DNA of 64,000 nt, from assembly GCA_964059195.1 (NCBI GenBank), contig CAXKWD010000001.1:118229751-118293750 (forward strand), read 5' to 3'. Positions within the stretch are counted from its first letter, which is position 1. Every line of letters starts with the position of its first letter. The notes beneath the pieces are model-generated. The model ran no database searches. It saw only the letters and a list, made by a program, of their open reading frames with translations, and was not told where the DNA came from. The stretch is from Ectobius pallidus. Its lineage: Eukaryota > Arthropoda > Insecta > Blattodea > Ectobiidae. Shown one piece after another: positions 20,506 to 32,727 of the stretch. The position numbers and the translations under genes are program-made.

Positions 20506-20615
20506 GATTCCATCTATCCCCGTTAATCGAACTCTAGTTAGCTCAGTTGAGAAATCCGCAAGTCAGGGATTCGTGTCCCGGTGTCAAAGGTTTTTTTCTC
20601 CTAAAATATGCTCAT
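20506..20615 (+). repeat. tRNA-like SINE family 4, plus-strand copy
   Basis: ATTCCATCT...AATCGAACTCT...TTAGCTCAGTTGAGAAATCC...GGGATTCGTGTCCCGGTGTC aligns with the reverse complement of 20,325-20,449. The B-box stem is better preserved here. It is a tRNA-like repeat, not a functional tRNA gene: the acceptor stem is not complementary. Confidence 0.65.
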
Positions 20616-21060
20616 GAAGATAAAGAGAAACAGTATTCTGTGGAATCACAAAATGTTATATAATAAGTTATACATTTTGTTTGCAGAAATTATAGGATCA
20701 TAGATATCCTATTTAATATAAAAAATAATAGAATCTGTAATTTTGCTCTTAAGTGTGGAGTCAAATTATAATTTCGTTTTGATATCTAAATGGTAATGTG
20801 GTTGATTTCTCAAAAACAAACAATTTTTCTGATACTATTCCCTTACAGAAGTGATTTCTTGGTAAGCACATATTTAGAAATTATTTTCAGTCACTTAATA
20901 AACATTAAGTGAAAAATTACGTTAATATATGAGGTAGAGTTATATTAAATTATACCAAAGTGTCTTGTGCAGCTGATATATCGGATAACACAATAATATA
21001 AATGAAACAATACGTCTTAACATTTCATTTTCTTCTATAAATAATAACGCACGAGAGTAC
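20616..21060. other. Unannotated AT-rich stretch
   Basis: Nothing recognised apart from a short TTAAGTGAAAA-type inverted repeat near 20,890-20,915. Confidence 0.45.
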
Positions 21061-21062
21061 AA

Positions 21063-21255
21063 AAGAAATAATGTGTCATTCTGGACTGAAAAATGCCTGT
21101 CCGTGTGTCTGTCCATATGTCTGTAAGCGCTTTAACTCGAATACGCTTTATCGGATTTTCATGAAACTTAGTATACGCACTTACAACGTCCATGGGACGA
21201 AGCTAATTTATATTTTACCAAATTGGTTGATCGGTGCGGAAGTAACGACTAACTG
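21063..21255 (+). repeat. Family C-related fragment
   Basis: Shares CTGTCCGTGTGTCTGT, AATACGCTTTATCGGATTTTC and GAAACTT followed by TATACGCA-type sequence with 16,380-16,560 of family C. Both ends are truncated. Confidence 0.55.
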
Positions 21256-21369
21256 AGGACTACATGCTCTCTACAGTACAAAGCCGCGTTGCTAACCACA
21301 ACCACGGCCTCCCATACACATCATTATACACATCATTATGCCGAACCTACGTCGTGCTGCTGTAGAATT

Positions 21370-21699
21370 CTATGATTTAGGAATATGTTGAGATTTTGCT
21401 GAGGATGTGGTCTTTTTTCCCAATATTACTAGTAACTTTGATTTTTCTTCATTAAATATTATTTTATTTTGTTCTGCCCATTTTTCCAATTTGTGCAAGT
21501 CAATATTAGCATAGTTTTCAAGTTCAATTGCATTTTTTCCTTTGGTTATCATCATAAAATCATCTGCAAAAGATATTACTTTTGAGTGTTGACTGTATTC
21601 CAGGCTTAGAAGTGAATTGTACTGGATATTCCAGTAACCAGGCCCTGAGCATGATCCTTGCGGACAACCTTTGCTTATTGAGGGGGTTAAAGCCAAAGT
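21370..21699 (-). pseudogene. LINE reverse transcriptase fragment (R1/Jockey-like)
   Basis: The minus-strand frame contains SKGCPQGSCSGPGYWNIQYN, the RT block before the catalytic site, then VISFADDFMMI (FADD, catalytic Asp pair), and KLEKWAEQNKIIFNEEKSK of the thumb-side block. This is about 105 codons of a domain normally near 250 residues. Both ends are lost; the 5' side ends abruptly at an inverted repeat (near 21,700), and the last 10 residues are out of family. No endonuclease or tail remains. The clade is inferred from the GCPQGS form. Confidence 0.85.
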
Positions 21700-21882
21700 G
21701 GTGTAAGTGATGTTTTATGCATTCTGAGAAACAAACGGTTTTGTTAGATTCATTATAATAAATTACACAAGAAATTGTTGACACTTTTTTCGTGTTGTAC
21801 ATTGCCAGAAAGTGTTATCACTGAAAATAATTAAAGTAGTTTTTCTTTGTATTTTTTAAAGGGCTCAAGTGACTTACACCAT
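21700..21882. repeat. Short inverted repeat segment, possible MITE
   Basis: AAAGTGGTGTAAGTGATG at the left is mirrored by AAGTGACTTACACCATTTTTT at the right. The segment abuts the RT fragment. No target duplication is clear. Confidence 0.35.
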
Positions 21883-22019
21883 TTTTTCTTTGAACAAAAT
21901 TGTATTGATAGTGCACTGAAATAAAAACAAAGCATAATTTATGCCTTAAATTACATTTTACTCAAATAGCTAAAAGTAATAAAATGAAGAATCTTCATGT
22001 TTGAATGAAGTCATACTTT

Positions 22020-22290
22020 ATTTGCAATGAACAATCTCAAACATGTTCAATATCAACAACATCCAGTGGTCCTGTATCGATCATATCTGATGCTTCAGCT
22101 GTTGTAAGTCCTTGGAAGTAACCATGGTTGATGAGTGGATTGTAACTTAGAAGATCTAGCATGCCCTTTTTTTTCTTTAGACACATGTCTTGGTCCAGAG
22201 TATATATTTTCTAGAGCAATACGTTCGATTGGAATTGGCCTTCCTGGTTTAGATGATTTTAGAGATAAAGTCCTCATTAAAGAGTTTCCT
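22020..22290 (-). pseudogene. Transposase-like relic, family unassigned
   Basis: The minus strand encodes SKPGRPIPIERIALENIYSG. In a shifted frame it continues as LLSYNPLINHGYFQGL and ends near 22,045. This resembles the C-terminal end of uncharacterised transposon proteins in insects, which end with a block of type KKxDLL...P.....FY. One frameshift separates the two pieces. No catalytic domain is visible. The assignment rests on pattern memory only. Confidence 0.35.
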
Positions 22291-23079
22291 TTAATATGGC
22301 ATTAACGGTTCTTTCTTCACTAAACGAATCCATTGCATTTTGAGCCTTGACATTGATTCGTTCGTGACATTTTTCCTCTCTTTGTAATGGCTTGTTCAAG
22401 ATTCTTCGTAGACTTGAAGTCTTGAACTGACATTCTGCTACAGAAAAAAGCTTTCTTCTTTTTGACTTTGCGATTATTGATCGCCAGACAGCTGGAACAA
22501 CAACAGTCTTACCTCTTGCATAGGATTATATGGATCCAAAATCGGAATCATTAGGGAGGTATTAATGCCCACTCACCATAAATTTATGGGCAATAATGTG
22601 GATGTTATCACTGCTTTGAAGCAGTTTCATAAGACAGTGCAAAGTTTATAAAACTGCGGATGTAGCAACTCACACTTCACAAAATTTACAGGAATAGTGA
22701 AATCTGGCAGGAACAGTGGAACATCTAACTGTCATAGGTATAGCCTACAAAATGTGGTGTTTCTAGCTTTCCAATAAGAATGAAAAAACTGGCTAGATAG
22801 CCGTGACGTCATTCACATCTAAAACACTCTAGTCGGATCATACACCCATTAACATGATGTTTACTCACTTCCACATGCGCTAGAAACTTGAAATTTGGCA
22901 AACTTATATCTTTAGCCATGCGAAAATTTCAAAGAGATCAAATTTTTAATTGTTTACCTTCCAAATATAGCTTTTAAGGTTTTTTCTGCGTATTTATAGG
23001 CTTTTAGGGTTTTTGCAGAAGAAAAGGCATATTGTTTACGGCAGGAATTTTAATATTCTAGTTACTCTACTTATTCTTT
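22291..23079. other. Unannotated stretch
   Basis: 22,300-22,520 may be further decayed coding sequence of the relic at 22,020-22,290, but every frame is interrupted. Nothing else is recognised. Confidence 0.35.
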
Positions 23080-23205
23080 CACATAATTATGTTGATCAAA
23101 CTATCTCAAGAAACCTTGATCTAAAACTTAGTCTAATGGTTTCTTAAATATGGCCTATTAACTCCATCTGGCACTTTGTTATATCAGTAAACTTGATTTT
23201 ATTTA
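23080..23205 (+). repeat. Family C fragment, diverged right end
   Basis: CATCTGGCACTTTGTTATATCAG and TAAACTTGATTTTATT match the right ends of the family C copies near 18,825 and 46,470 (read reversed), including the sequence outside the inverted motif. Confidence 0.55.
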
Positions 23206-23952
23206 TTACTAGAAATAAACATCACTTGCAATAACATTTTACTACATAGTAAAGTCTACATCATAATCCTTATGAATACAGAACTCCTCTGTCTTTATAT
23301 TATGTTATGTTATGTTATAGATGGCGCTTTATTCTAGTTACACAGGCTGAAATACATGTTTGTTTATTATATGCTTCTCAGCTACACAAAATACAATAAC
23401 ATACATCATGTATGGCAATAGTGATTACGTTGGGGTCAGGAATGGTTAACAGCCGTTATTGCAAAGTTTATTTGTTCCCTGCCTGCAAAACAATTCAACG
23501 CATTTGCGGTGCCATCTAAGCTGCAAAGAGTTCAGTTAACTCCGGTGGAGAGTCAGATTTCCGAACACTTTGTCGACTACAAGCTTTGTGTACCGCCACT
23601 AATCTGTCTTTTCCCACACTCTAACTTCCTCAAACCCGGACTGCTTAATGGGTGATCGAAATGAAATCAGAGAAAGAAAAATAAATTCTTTACTTTGTTA
23701 TAATAATTACGGATTGTGTTAAGAATATGGTAAGCAGTCTTCAGAATTCAGACCTTTCTGGAGATGTTACGGTCTGAGGTCCTGGTTAGAGATATTTGTT
23801 ATTATTAGACTATTGTTATTATTATTTTTACCATTATTTATATTATTGTTGTTGTTGTTGCTTTATGTCTGTTGCTATTGACTAAAACTATGTCCTAAGA
23901 AGTTTTTTAGTCTCTTGCAGTCTATACCCAGCATGCTCTGTTCCTTATTTCA
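23206..23952. other. Unannotated stretch
   Basis: Contains TTATG and TTG/TTA simple repeats near 23,300 and 23,840. No gene recognised. Confidence 0.4.
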
Positions 23953-25556
23953 TCTATATTAATAAAAATGAATTTTCAAAAGGGTTGTTGCCGCATCACT
24001 TGAGAACGACTCGACCAATTTGGCTGGTTTTTGTTTTGTTGTGATCGTAATTGTCTGGAGAAGGTTTGTATGAAAGAAAATTTTTGGAAAATCCACGGGG
24101 AAAGTCGGAAATGTGATGAAATGAGGCAAAGTTAGACAAAGTTAGAGAGTTCTGCTGTCAATTGTTTACATAAAAAAATTGAAGTGTGACAAAAGAAGTG
24201 TGACATATTCACAGTTTGAGAGTTCCGCTTTCACATGTTTTCATAATAAAACAAACAAACAAAAACATATAAATTTCAGTGGATAGCGAAATGTGGCACT
24301 TATAATTTATAACCCAGTCTTCGAGAAGCATTAATCATAATGACTGAAATTCAACCCGGTCTGAGTGGCATAATTAAAATTAAGAGAGGTAAGTCTTTGC
24401 GAAGTGGACAAAAGGAAATAATATTGAATGTGTTTAGTGGATTTCTTAAAAAATATCCCAGACTTGCAATAGAGGACATTGTAAAATTGACATTGGAATT
24501 CACCGATCTGGAATGTGACTGGAAAGTGGGTAGTGAATACAGAGACTCCGATTTAGTGAAAACTCATCCAATAAAGCCGCATAGTGTTTTAGATAACATT
24601 TCTTGACCAATTTGAACGACATTTTGCACACATACCCAGTTAAGCCCGGGAAGTAACGCGGTGAACACTAAAATTCAAACAGACCACTCCTTCCCTTTAA
24701 AATGTATACAATTTCTGAATATATTATACTGAAAAATGAAATGCAATTCAGTTATAATGACAACAGTGTATTGTTTAGAGTGTTCACATAGGGCTTTAGG
24801 AATTACATAAAACTGGGCTGTATCAAATTTTGATGCTATCGATGTAATTAATACATTTGTGAAAATAATTCTTGAAGAATGAAATCCAAGAAAATAAAGC
24901 ACAATGTGAAGCAGTCACATAACTTTCTCTACCCTCGACATGGAAAGTATTTCCTCACTTCACATTTTGATGTACAATAAGCGGTCGTATTGCAGGGACA
25001 GCTTAAGTGTGTGCCAGTGAGTACGTACATCAGAAGTCTGTAAAAAATCCTATCCACTGATATGCCACTCATAGCTGTAAAGAAGACAAAATAGGGTGGA
25101 ACATTTTCAGTCCTATGCCCGCAGTATATTATGTCCCAGGTTTTGGGGGAGGAAAGTATGAAAGTGATATTGGATATTTTTTTTTTTTAAATTTCAGCTC
25201 CGAAACGGTTCAATGGTAACATAAGAGTGAGAAATAAAAATTTCCATAAAGACAATACAATCTTATGTAATCGGAATTTATGTTCCTTCTTATTTCAACC
25301 CCTCCCAGGCATGGTGAGTAGAAGCAACGGAATGCAACATTCGACATCCTCTGTGAGAAAAAAAAAAAAAAAAAAAAAAAACCTATGACTAGCGTTTTCA
25401 GAGGGAATACTTTGAGTGTGATAAGTCGTTCTTCCTCATTTCAAGTTCTACGTACATGTTATGCAAGACCCTAGAATTTGAAAATCGAAAGTCCTTCATA
25501 AGTTAATTTCAAATAACAAAATGAAAACCCGGGCTATGCCGGGTCTTTTACGCTAG
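23953..25556 (+). mobile_element. Helitron-like element 2, carrying a small ORF
   Basis: It starts A|TCTATATTAATAAAAATG. It ends with the hairpin ACCCGGGCTATGCCGGGT, eight bases, then CTAG|T. Insertion between A and T without target duplication is the Helitron rule, and all three marks are present. The 1.6-kb interior has no Rep/helicase. It holds an 88-codon ORF and an A24 run (25,358-25,381). Confidence 0.82.
24340..24606 (+). CDS. Small ORF inside Helitron 2, DDE-transposase N-terminus-like
   Basis: An ATG-started frame of 88 codons. Residues 15-50 (KRGKSLRSGQKEIILNVFSG and the following FLKKYPRLAIEDIVKL) resemble the N-terminal SGxKEIIxxVxxYF helix of an insect family of Tc1/mariner-like proteins. 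The second half is acidic and unrecognised. The frame is intact and ends TTTCTTGA. It may be a captured gene fragment, the 5' part of a lost protein or a chance survivor. No promoter or neighbour clarifies a role. Confidence 0.4.
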   Translation: MTEIQPGLSGIIKIKRGKSLRSGQKEIILNVFSGFLKKYPRLAIEDIVKLTLEFTDLECDWKVGSEYRDSDLVKTHPIKPHSVLDNIS

Positions 25557-28500
25557 TTAACTATAAATTGCCCTTCTCATATCAAACTTCTTTCATCAAG
25601 TTACAGTGTTGATCCTCTGGAGATCGGAAACCCTACCAAGTCTTTTTTTCGTTAAGATATCTTACGAATGTGACTACTAACTGAAAGAAAGTTAAAAGGA
25701 AATAATATTACCATCATCCATGTTCATAGAACTTATTCTCTTAATCGAAACAAGTTTATTATAATTTCGAACCAAACATTGCTTACGAAACAAACAAAAC
25801 AAAACATCAACAAAAATAATGGTAACAGAATTAAGGCACTGCAAATAAATTGTTTGCTACAAGTAAAAGTGAAACGTATTTCATTTAAAAACAGTTATTT
25901 GGAACCCTCCTAAGGTATATACGTAAAAACCCAGAGACTTTGTGGAGATAATCCTACTCTACATCATTAGTAATAGCATTACGAAATAAAATTGAAATAA
26001 TACTCACAGTAGAAGAAGGATATCAACAAAGATGTACGGCTAGCAGACACCACACATAGACTAGCCTACTGTTTGGATGAAAAGTGTGGGTCCTTAATTA
26101 ATACATTTACTTTAAAGTATTTTTTCAATAAATTTTGAATTCCATAGCCTAGCACTCTATCTGAATTTATAATAAACTTGCATAACTATAACACAGAATA
26201 CAATACATGCGAAAATGCGTTGGAACTCAAATTCTATGCGAACATAGCGCAGAATCCAGACAATCGGTATTCAAATTATTAGTCCTTTTTGCTTTGTTAC
26301 AGTCTTGATAATAATTATTATAGTAAGGATTATAATTCTTCCTTTAATTATGAAAAAAATCCGAAAATGCTTACAAATAAATCCCAAGTGACCGATTCAG
26401 TGTGCAACACACAGTACTAACAAATTGACACTCTTGACATGGTCTATCAATATTACTTAATTATTATGTAATGAAACAAGACCACAGCTGAACGCTTCGT
26501 ACGCATCTTGATATAAGTAGTGTATGCTACAGAGCATCGTTTGCTGCTTTTATGGTTTTATGATATCATTCCTACTTTGCGGATCATCTTTACGTTAATT
26601 TATTCACACTTAACTTGTCTGAAATTAATTTAATATAATTTTGAAACTAGCTTTTCGTGACATAGAATTGACTCTTAATAGATGTCAATTAACTGTATTT
26701 ATCTAATGAAATTTTACCAATAGGCCTATGAGGCGAAAAATATCTTGATCTATTTTAAAATTATGACGGCTCTATAACGGATCTATGACGTCTTAAGCGC
26801 ATATCTCTTACCAGCTTACACAGAGATTATTGGTGTAACCAGGAAAATAGAATCATGGATTGAAAATGCGCGGTAGCAATATGGGTTTGTGAGTGGCTTC
26901 GAATCGGCGTTCTAGCGCAAGTTATGCCTTATCTTATCAATTTATAACAAGATTTTCCACGACTTATGAAGAACTTACCCAGTGATGAACTCACCATTCG
27001 TCTGACGCACGTTCGATGCTCGTATAAGTAAAATTTAATTATTAATGTTTAGAGACATTTCAGCAGTGCGAGTCATCGACGTTATCGTCTCGGCAAACCC
27101 ATTTGGTATGATATTACTGATTGCCAATGCGGATATTGCGATAGGCCTCTCCATAGAGATAGGTCATTCAGATCTAATCCTATTCACTAAACTGAAATTA
27201 GTAAATTAATACCAAACTTGCAATCCGCGAATAAGAAACCCTATGAAAACCTCACTTGGAATGGTATGCCGTCAGGTTTGAATGTCTACCTCCTCCATGA
27301 CTCCGTCTTCGTTGTACAATGTATTCCTGGGAAATTGCTCAAAGTGCCTGGGCAGTTGCGGGTGAACCCTCGTAGTAGCCTATCCGAGTGAGATTTTCTC
27401 GGGTTTCCCTCACTCTATCAGGTGAATACCGGATAGGAGACGCGACCCCCGCGAGACAGATGACTAAATATAGGAAAAGTTCTATTAGTGCTGAAGTAAA
27501 CAACTCAACATAAATTTCTTTATTGATTTAGAACTTAAAAAACGGAAAATGGAGCAATAGAACAAATGCACCGAAAAGTTGTTGAGATCGGAGTATTGCC
27601 TATGAAAGAGGGTAACGGGGGTGATGGAGAGTCCAAAATAAAAGTGTACAATATTTTCCATTTGCTCCCGCAAAACTTACTATCACCAAATAATTATAAG
27701 TGGGTCAGAAAACAATAATCAGGCTTATGATGCAAAATGCTAATAAGACATTGCTAACCTCCCTCTCTCCCACACACACACAATTACATGCACACGTACA
27801 CAGACACAAAGTCTCCATGAGGTAAAGTCGTCTTCTTTCAATCTCCCTCTTCATCTCTTCCGGTTTCCATTATTTTATCTCTTTCTAACGCTTTTTTTTA
27901 AATTCTATATTTTCAGCGACCAACATTCTTTCGATGTATGTCTATAGTATATGTCATTCCTTAACCATCTTCATATTTTTTTTATCTTCAATCTATTTGT
28001 TACACGTAAGATTGGCTGTCGTGACCCAAGGACTTCGCTACTGTTCTAAGTGGCGCCATTCTAAAATGAAACATACTGCTTCCAACACGGCTAGATATAA
28101 ATTTCGCACACTTAAAAGGTGTTTCATGTCTTTGCTGAGTGACAGCATAATTTTGCAGACAACTAATTAGTGAGGAATGATGTGGGAGCCTGCAATTAGG
28201 TCAGTGTTATAATGAAAGCAGGAGACTATTTACAAATATACCATTATAAAACTCTACTCTCTCATTAAATCCAATTTTACTACCGTGCATTGTAATTTTT
28301 ATGTTGCAAGGTCGCAAACCTTATTATTTTGCAGTTATCAAGACCAAGTTGTGAGAAAATACACTTGAAGAAGAGTAGAAGAAATTGAGTCAGCGCCTTT
28401 ACAAAGTTTATAGCATGTTGTAACTTGTAAAAGAACATCTGTCAGAGTTGAATAAGATATTAATCTGGCGAGAAGGTAGCTTTAAGTCCATTTTGAATTT

Positions 28501-29565
28501 ATACTGGTGTGATTTAAAAGATTGCACTTAAAAGATATAACTTTACTGTTGCCAGAAGATGTTATCTTCTTATAATTTTAATTCTGTAATCCAAATTCGC
28601 CGTATGTTATTAAAACGTAATTTTGTGCGTTATAAAAGAGTTAGGCCTATTGTTCTCTCGACTATGTTTTTTCATGGCCTGTTTCCAAACATTTATTGTC
28701 TGATTTCTCAGTAGTCAATTGGACCACATTCTGCAGAAAGGAACCAATTCACATGATTTTTAAGCTATATATATATAAAAAAAAAAAAGCATTTAAAGTT
28801 AAACGAAAAGTCACCTGGATCTTTTCAGTGTGTTTTAGTTTGCTCCATAGTTGGTATACAAATGAATGAAGAGGATTGGTTAGTTTGCACTGCATAGATA
28901 TATAGTTCAGTAGCAATAATTTAGCATCTACTCTGTTTTTTTTTTAATTTGAGGGTTGGTTCCTTTCTGAGCTTACATGGAACATCAATAAGAAGCACTA
29001 AATGGTAATTCAGCCTTACTGCACATTGCATCGATTACATCAATATGATTGAGCAGAATGCATGGCAGCTTGATTTACTTAAAGTAAATGAGAAACTTGG
29101 CCGTTTAAGATTTCGGAGGCGTCAGACTTGGAATCCAATACTGGAACTTCAAAATCGAAGGGAAAACCCTCAAAATCTCATTATCAAGTCTCCAGTTTTA
29201 ATCACAGGCTTTGGATCATTTTGTGGTGCCTCAAGATAAACAAACTGTAGGAAATGCCACACAAAGGCAACAAGATGACAAAAATGTGAAGAGTTACACT
29301 TAGGCCTATAACGTTCTGTTATTCACCCTAACAAAATAATAATATATAACTTCAATAGATTTGCATTATTAATACTAATAGTGTTTTAAAATCACTAAAA
29401 AATCATCCTATCCTGCATAATATATTGTAAATTGAACTAGTAATGGAGGTACATAGGGCTGATGTAATACATAGGCCTATAGGTCGCCCCCATTATTTCA
29501 AATGCATACAAAGAAAAATAATAAAAAAAATCACTTTAAATAGTTTTACATGCCCTATTAAACAA
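25557..29565. other. Long stretch with no recognised gene or element
   Basis: About 4 kb of AT-rich sequence without convincing coding frames, TIR pairs or tRNA-like boxes. A GC-richer part at 27,240-27,460 with TTCTCGGGTTTCCCTCACTC faintly resembles the SINE family 3 body but I could not align it. Short CA repeats lie near 27,770. Confidence 0.4.
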
Positions 29566-29985
29566 TACTTACTTACTCAAGGGCAGTAGACAATTCCTAA
29601 GCAAACTGAAGGAATATTATCTATTTTACGGAACCTGAAGGATCATTGCCGCGCTTACCTGAGCCCGCCATTCAACCCTATTCTGTGGCATCTCCATCCA
29701 ACTATCCCTCGCAAATTCGACTTCCCTTAAATCTATCCAAATATTGTCCTCCCACCTACGTCTAGGTCTTCCATTCGGGTCTCCCTGTCAATGTTTTTGA
29801 AATATGTATTTCCTCCCCCATGCGCGCAACATGTCCAGCCCATTTCATCCCCCGTGACTTAATTGCCCTTACTGTATCTGGTGACGAGTACAGGTTATGA
29901 AGCTCGTCATTATGCCGTTTTCTCCAGCCCCATTTTCATCTCTCTTAGGCCCAAATATTTTCCTAAGCACCCTCTACCCGCAACC
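29566..29985 (-). pseudogene. LINE 3' end, coding tail plus GTAA tail
   Basis: On the minus strand, decayed frames give IFGPKRDENG, then DELHNLYSSPDTVRAIKSRG, then KWAGHVARMGEE, and a decayed form of the GRPRRRWEDN block. This is the C-terminal end of an ORF2 polyprotein very common in cockroach-like genomes, downstream of the RT. The non-coding 3' end, including TAGATAATATTCCTTCAG, and the AGTAAGT tail match 38,755-39,069 on the opposite strand. At least two frameshifts are present. The RT itself is not included. Confidence 0.82.
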
Positions 29986-29989
29986 TGAG

Positions 29990-31379
29990 GACGCACCATG
30001 CCGTGGTGACTGAGACCCAACCCTTATATATGTATATAAACATAATATTGTATGCCTATTAAACAATAAAAGAAAAAATATATAAACAAGAACAAATTTA
30101 TTCAGCCTTACGGAAAATATTGTAACATCCGTCAATTATTTATAAATCTTAACATAAAGGCAAAATGACTCCCCCGTAAGTTCCCATGTGAATAATTTAC
30201 TCGTATTATTGAGATCTGTTATACCGATCTGGAGCAATAGCGCATTGCTCAAAGATTAGCCAAAAAATAAAAATAAACGAAAAAGGATTTCAGTGAGACA
30301 CATCTTTCCTCTCTATTAAGCAGTTTATTAAATAATGAAGACCTGTAAAAGATATTATTAATTATTAATTAATATTGGCTATTATCAACATATGTAAATA
30401 GCATCATTGCAACTAGTAGTAAACATGACGACTCTACTGATCTGATTCCTTTACGATTATTATGTTCTTAAATTTCAGTGCGCGAAGGATGATGATGCAG
30501 GAGAGAGTAAAATGTTTAACTGGAATTATAAGTTCATTTAATACCTTAAATTTTTACTCATAGTAAACATTTATCTACATAAGGGATACCTCAGACCTGA
30601 TTTCACTGAATTGGTAATCGAAGAAACTAGTTTGAAACCGCTTCATTCGGTGATTAAATTTATATTTATTCCCAGATTTTGTGGGAGATTACGGTTAAAA
30701 TTAACACATTTCATGAGAAATTAGGAATAAAGAAATCCTCTACAGTAGCCTATGTAATAGTTTGGTTTAAGAGTTAGGGACGTATGGGAATGAAAAGATT
30801 ACGTGACAATGCACCCACACAACAAAGGACTGATTGCTGGCATTTTGTGTAAAAAGGAAACAAGTGTAAGAATATTTCGGGCAATTTTATTAATAACGAG
30901 AAAACCGTAAATTAAAGACGCATCATACATATACTAAAATAAAGCATATTAAATCAGCTTTAATCTAATATAGTACATCCCAAAATCAGCTTATCGACAA
31001 ATGAGTAAAGCATATTTTATTAAACTCTCCGGCCAATTTTATTCGCACGAGATATAAACGGACATCGAAATGAGCAGAAAAATATAGCTAAGAATAATAA
31101 CGAATAAAATAATATATTGAAAATGTTAGAAACTATAAAAACTTTTAGTTAAACAATAGGACCCCGACTGTTAACTCAAAATCTAGCTTCCATAGTCCGA
31201 TATACCAACAAAAAACTACAAGCCTTTACGTTTTCCATTGCAGTTAATGCAATAAGATTAGAAACGGCGTTCCAAAGCTAAAGGAAAATTGAACAGCCAG
31301 CCAATGAACTGATTTTTTAGTAAATTCCGTGCGAAACTACAACCAATGTAAAGGACAAAAATTATGTAAGAACTTTCTT
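29990..31379. other. Unannotated AT-rich stretch
   Basis: No recognised gene or repeat. Composition is AT-rich with scattered short palindromes. Confidence 0.4.
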
Positions 31380-31995
31380 CCGAGTCTAGTTTCGAAAATG
31401 CTTAAATAGAACTCCGGACCCAGAACAGTTCACTCTGGCGTAAATACTCATCAAGGCATTCTGGCATTCACCACCATTCTGGCATTAGCTTTCTGGTGTT
31501 CATTTTCCAAGGCATTCGCGAGGTTATTAACGTAAGTTATATCTTAAAAGACGCGTATTGACTAATATTAATAGATCACGTTGCCAGGGACTATCAAAAT
31601 ATATTAAACTGAATACGTCACCAGAATAATCGATCTATTAATAAATTTTAGTGAAGTAAAGGAAATTATTGTGGACTATTTAAATCGACCAACGGATACC
31701 AGTGTGGCTTGTGTATCCTACATTTATTCACTACCTTGCACCGCCTCCAGTGTTTCCAGTCACCGTGTTTCTACACAGAACCCTGAGACCACAAGAGTCC
31801 ATCATAAGCTCTACGGCAAAATTACATCTTTACCTATTTTACCCAGACCCAACTGTTATAATCGGCCGCAGATAATTCAAGAACGGTCCAAAGCGGCTAT
31901 ACCTAATATTGTTAGAATTCAAGGAGGGTCTCATAATAATGTAGATAAATAATCTGCTGCATCATACGAGAGAATAAATATTGTAATACACTTGA
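31380..31995 (+). promoter_or_regulatory. Promoter-like region or solo LTR candidate
   Basis: A TATA-like CTTAAATAG at about 31,401 is followed about 25 bases later by CAGTTCACTC, a plausible initiator. Then come CATTCTGGCATT direct repeats, a donor-like ACGTAAGT at about 31,529, a 93-codon open frame without a clear ATG (31,671-31,952) and an AATAAA at about 31,974. This order fits an LTR or a short transcription unit. No partner repeat is in the window and the protein is unrecognised. Confidence 0.25.
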
Positions 31996-32129
31996 CATAC
32001 ATGCATGGGAATGTCATTATTTTTAATTCAAGTCTGACCGGAGACGGAAGTGAAGTGAAAGGGATTGCTGTGGTAAGTGAAGGATGTGAATCTTGAAATA
32101 GACTTGTTCCACAGTCCCGCCCAGATTAG

Positions 32130-32285
32130 TACTTACTGTGCAATTTGCTTCATTCTCACTGATTCTAGTAGCGATAACACCACCTCGGCCACCGCTCATG
32201 GCCCGCCTCAGATCTTCCAGATACTCGCTCTCCTCGTGTTTCATCTTATGGACATTCGGCACGCAAACCCAGTGCCGAGATGTCC
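32130..32285 (-). pseudogene. Possible host exon or decayed coding segment
   Basis: The minus strand encodes about 48 codons (RHWVCVPNVHKMKHEESEYL, then EDLRRAMSGGRGGVIATRIS and ENEANCT) in noticeably GC-richer sequence, and it ends at a consensus splice donor, ACA|GTAAGTAC. Upstream, an acceptor-like TTTGCAG is separated from it by an A9 run that throws every frame into a stop. It is either a decayed exon or a sequence whose homopolymer length is wrong. I do not recognise the protein. Confidence 0.3.
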
Positions 32286-32330
32286 TTTTTTTTTACCTCT
32301 GCAAATTCAACAGTTTATCCCCAAAGTACA

Positions 32331-32727
32331 TTTCATGCTGTAAACGTAAAAACAGCTCCACATGTCCGCAATAACTGTAATTTAACATTACGTACGTTGA
32401 GCAATTACCAATATAAAGTTGCTACACATAATTTTGAATAAGGATATTAACCAGTCCTCAGATGTGGTACAAAAAACTTTACGCATTAGTACGTACAGCA
32501 CGAATTTCTCATAAACGACGGTGTTGTTTTTCTTAGTACATAATGACTGACTCTCAATTTGTGTAATCGGTTCCGTTTGTACAATATAAAGCGCTAATAC
32601 ATTTCAGTCTATAGTAATTATTGGACAAAGGTACGGTCTACATAAAATGTTAGTGGCAACTTTGTAATTTCTATAAGTGGTGTGAGGTTTGAACTGTCAA
32701 TAGGGTGTTTTAATAATAGTGTTAATA
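32331..32727. other. Unannotated stretch
   Basis: Nothing recognised. Confidence 0.45.
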
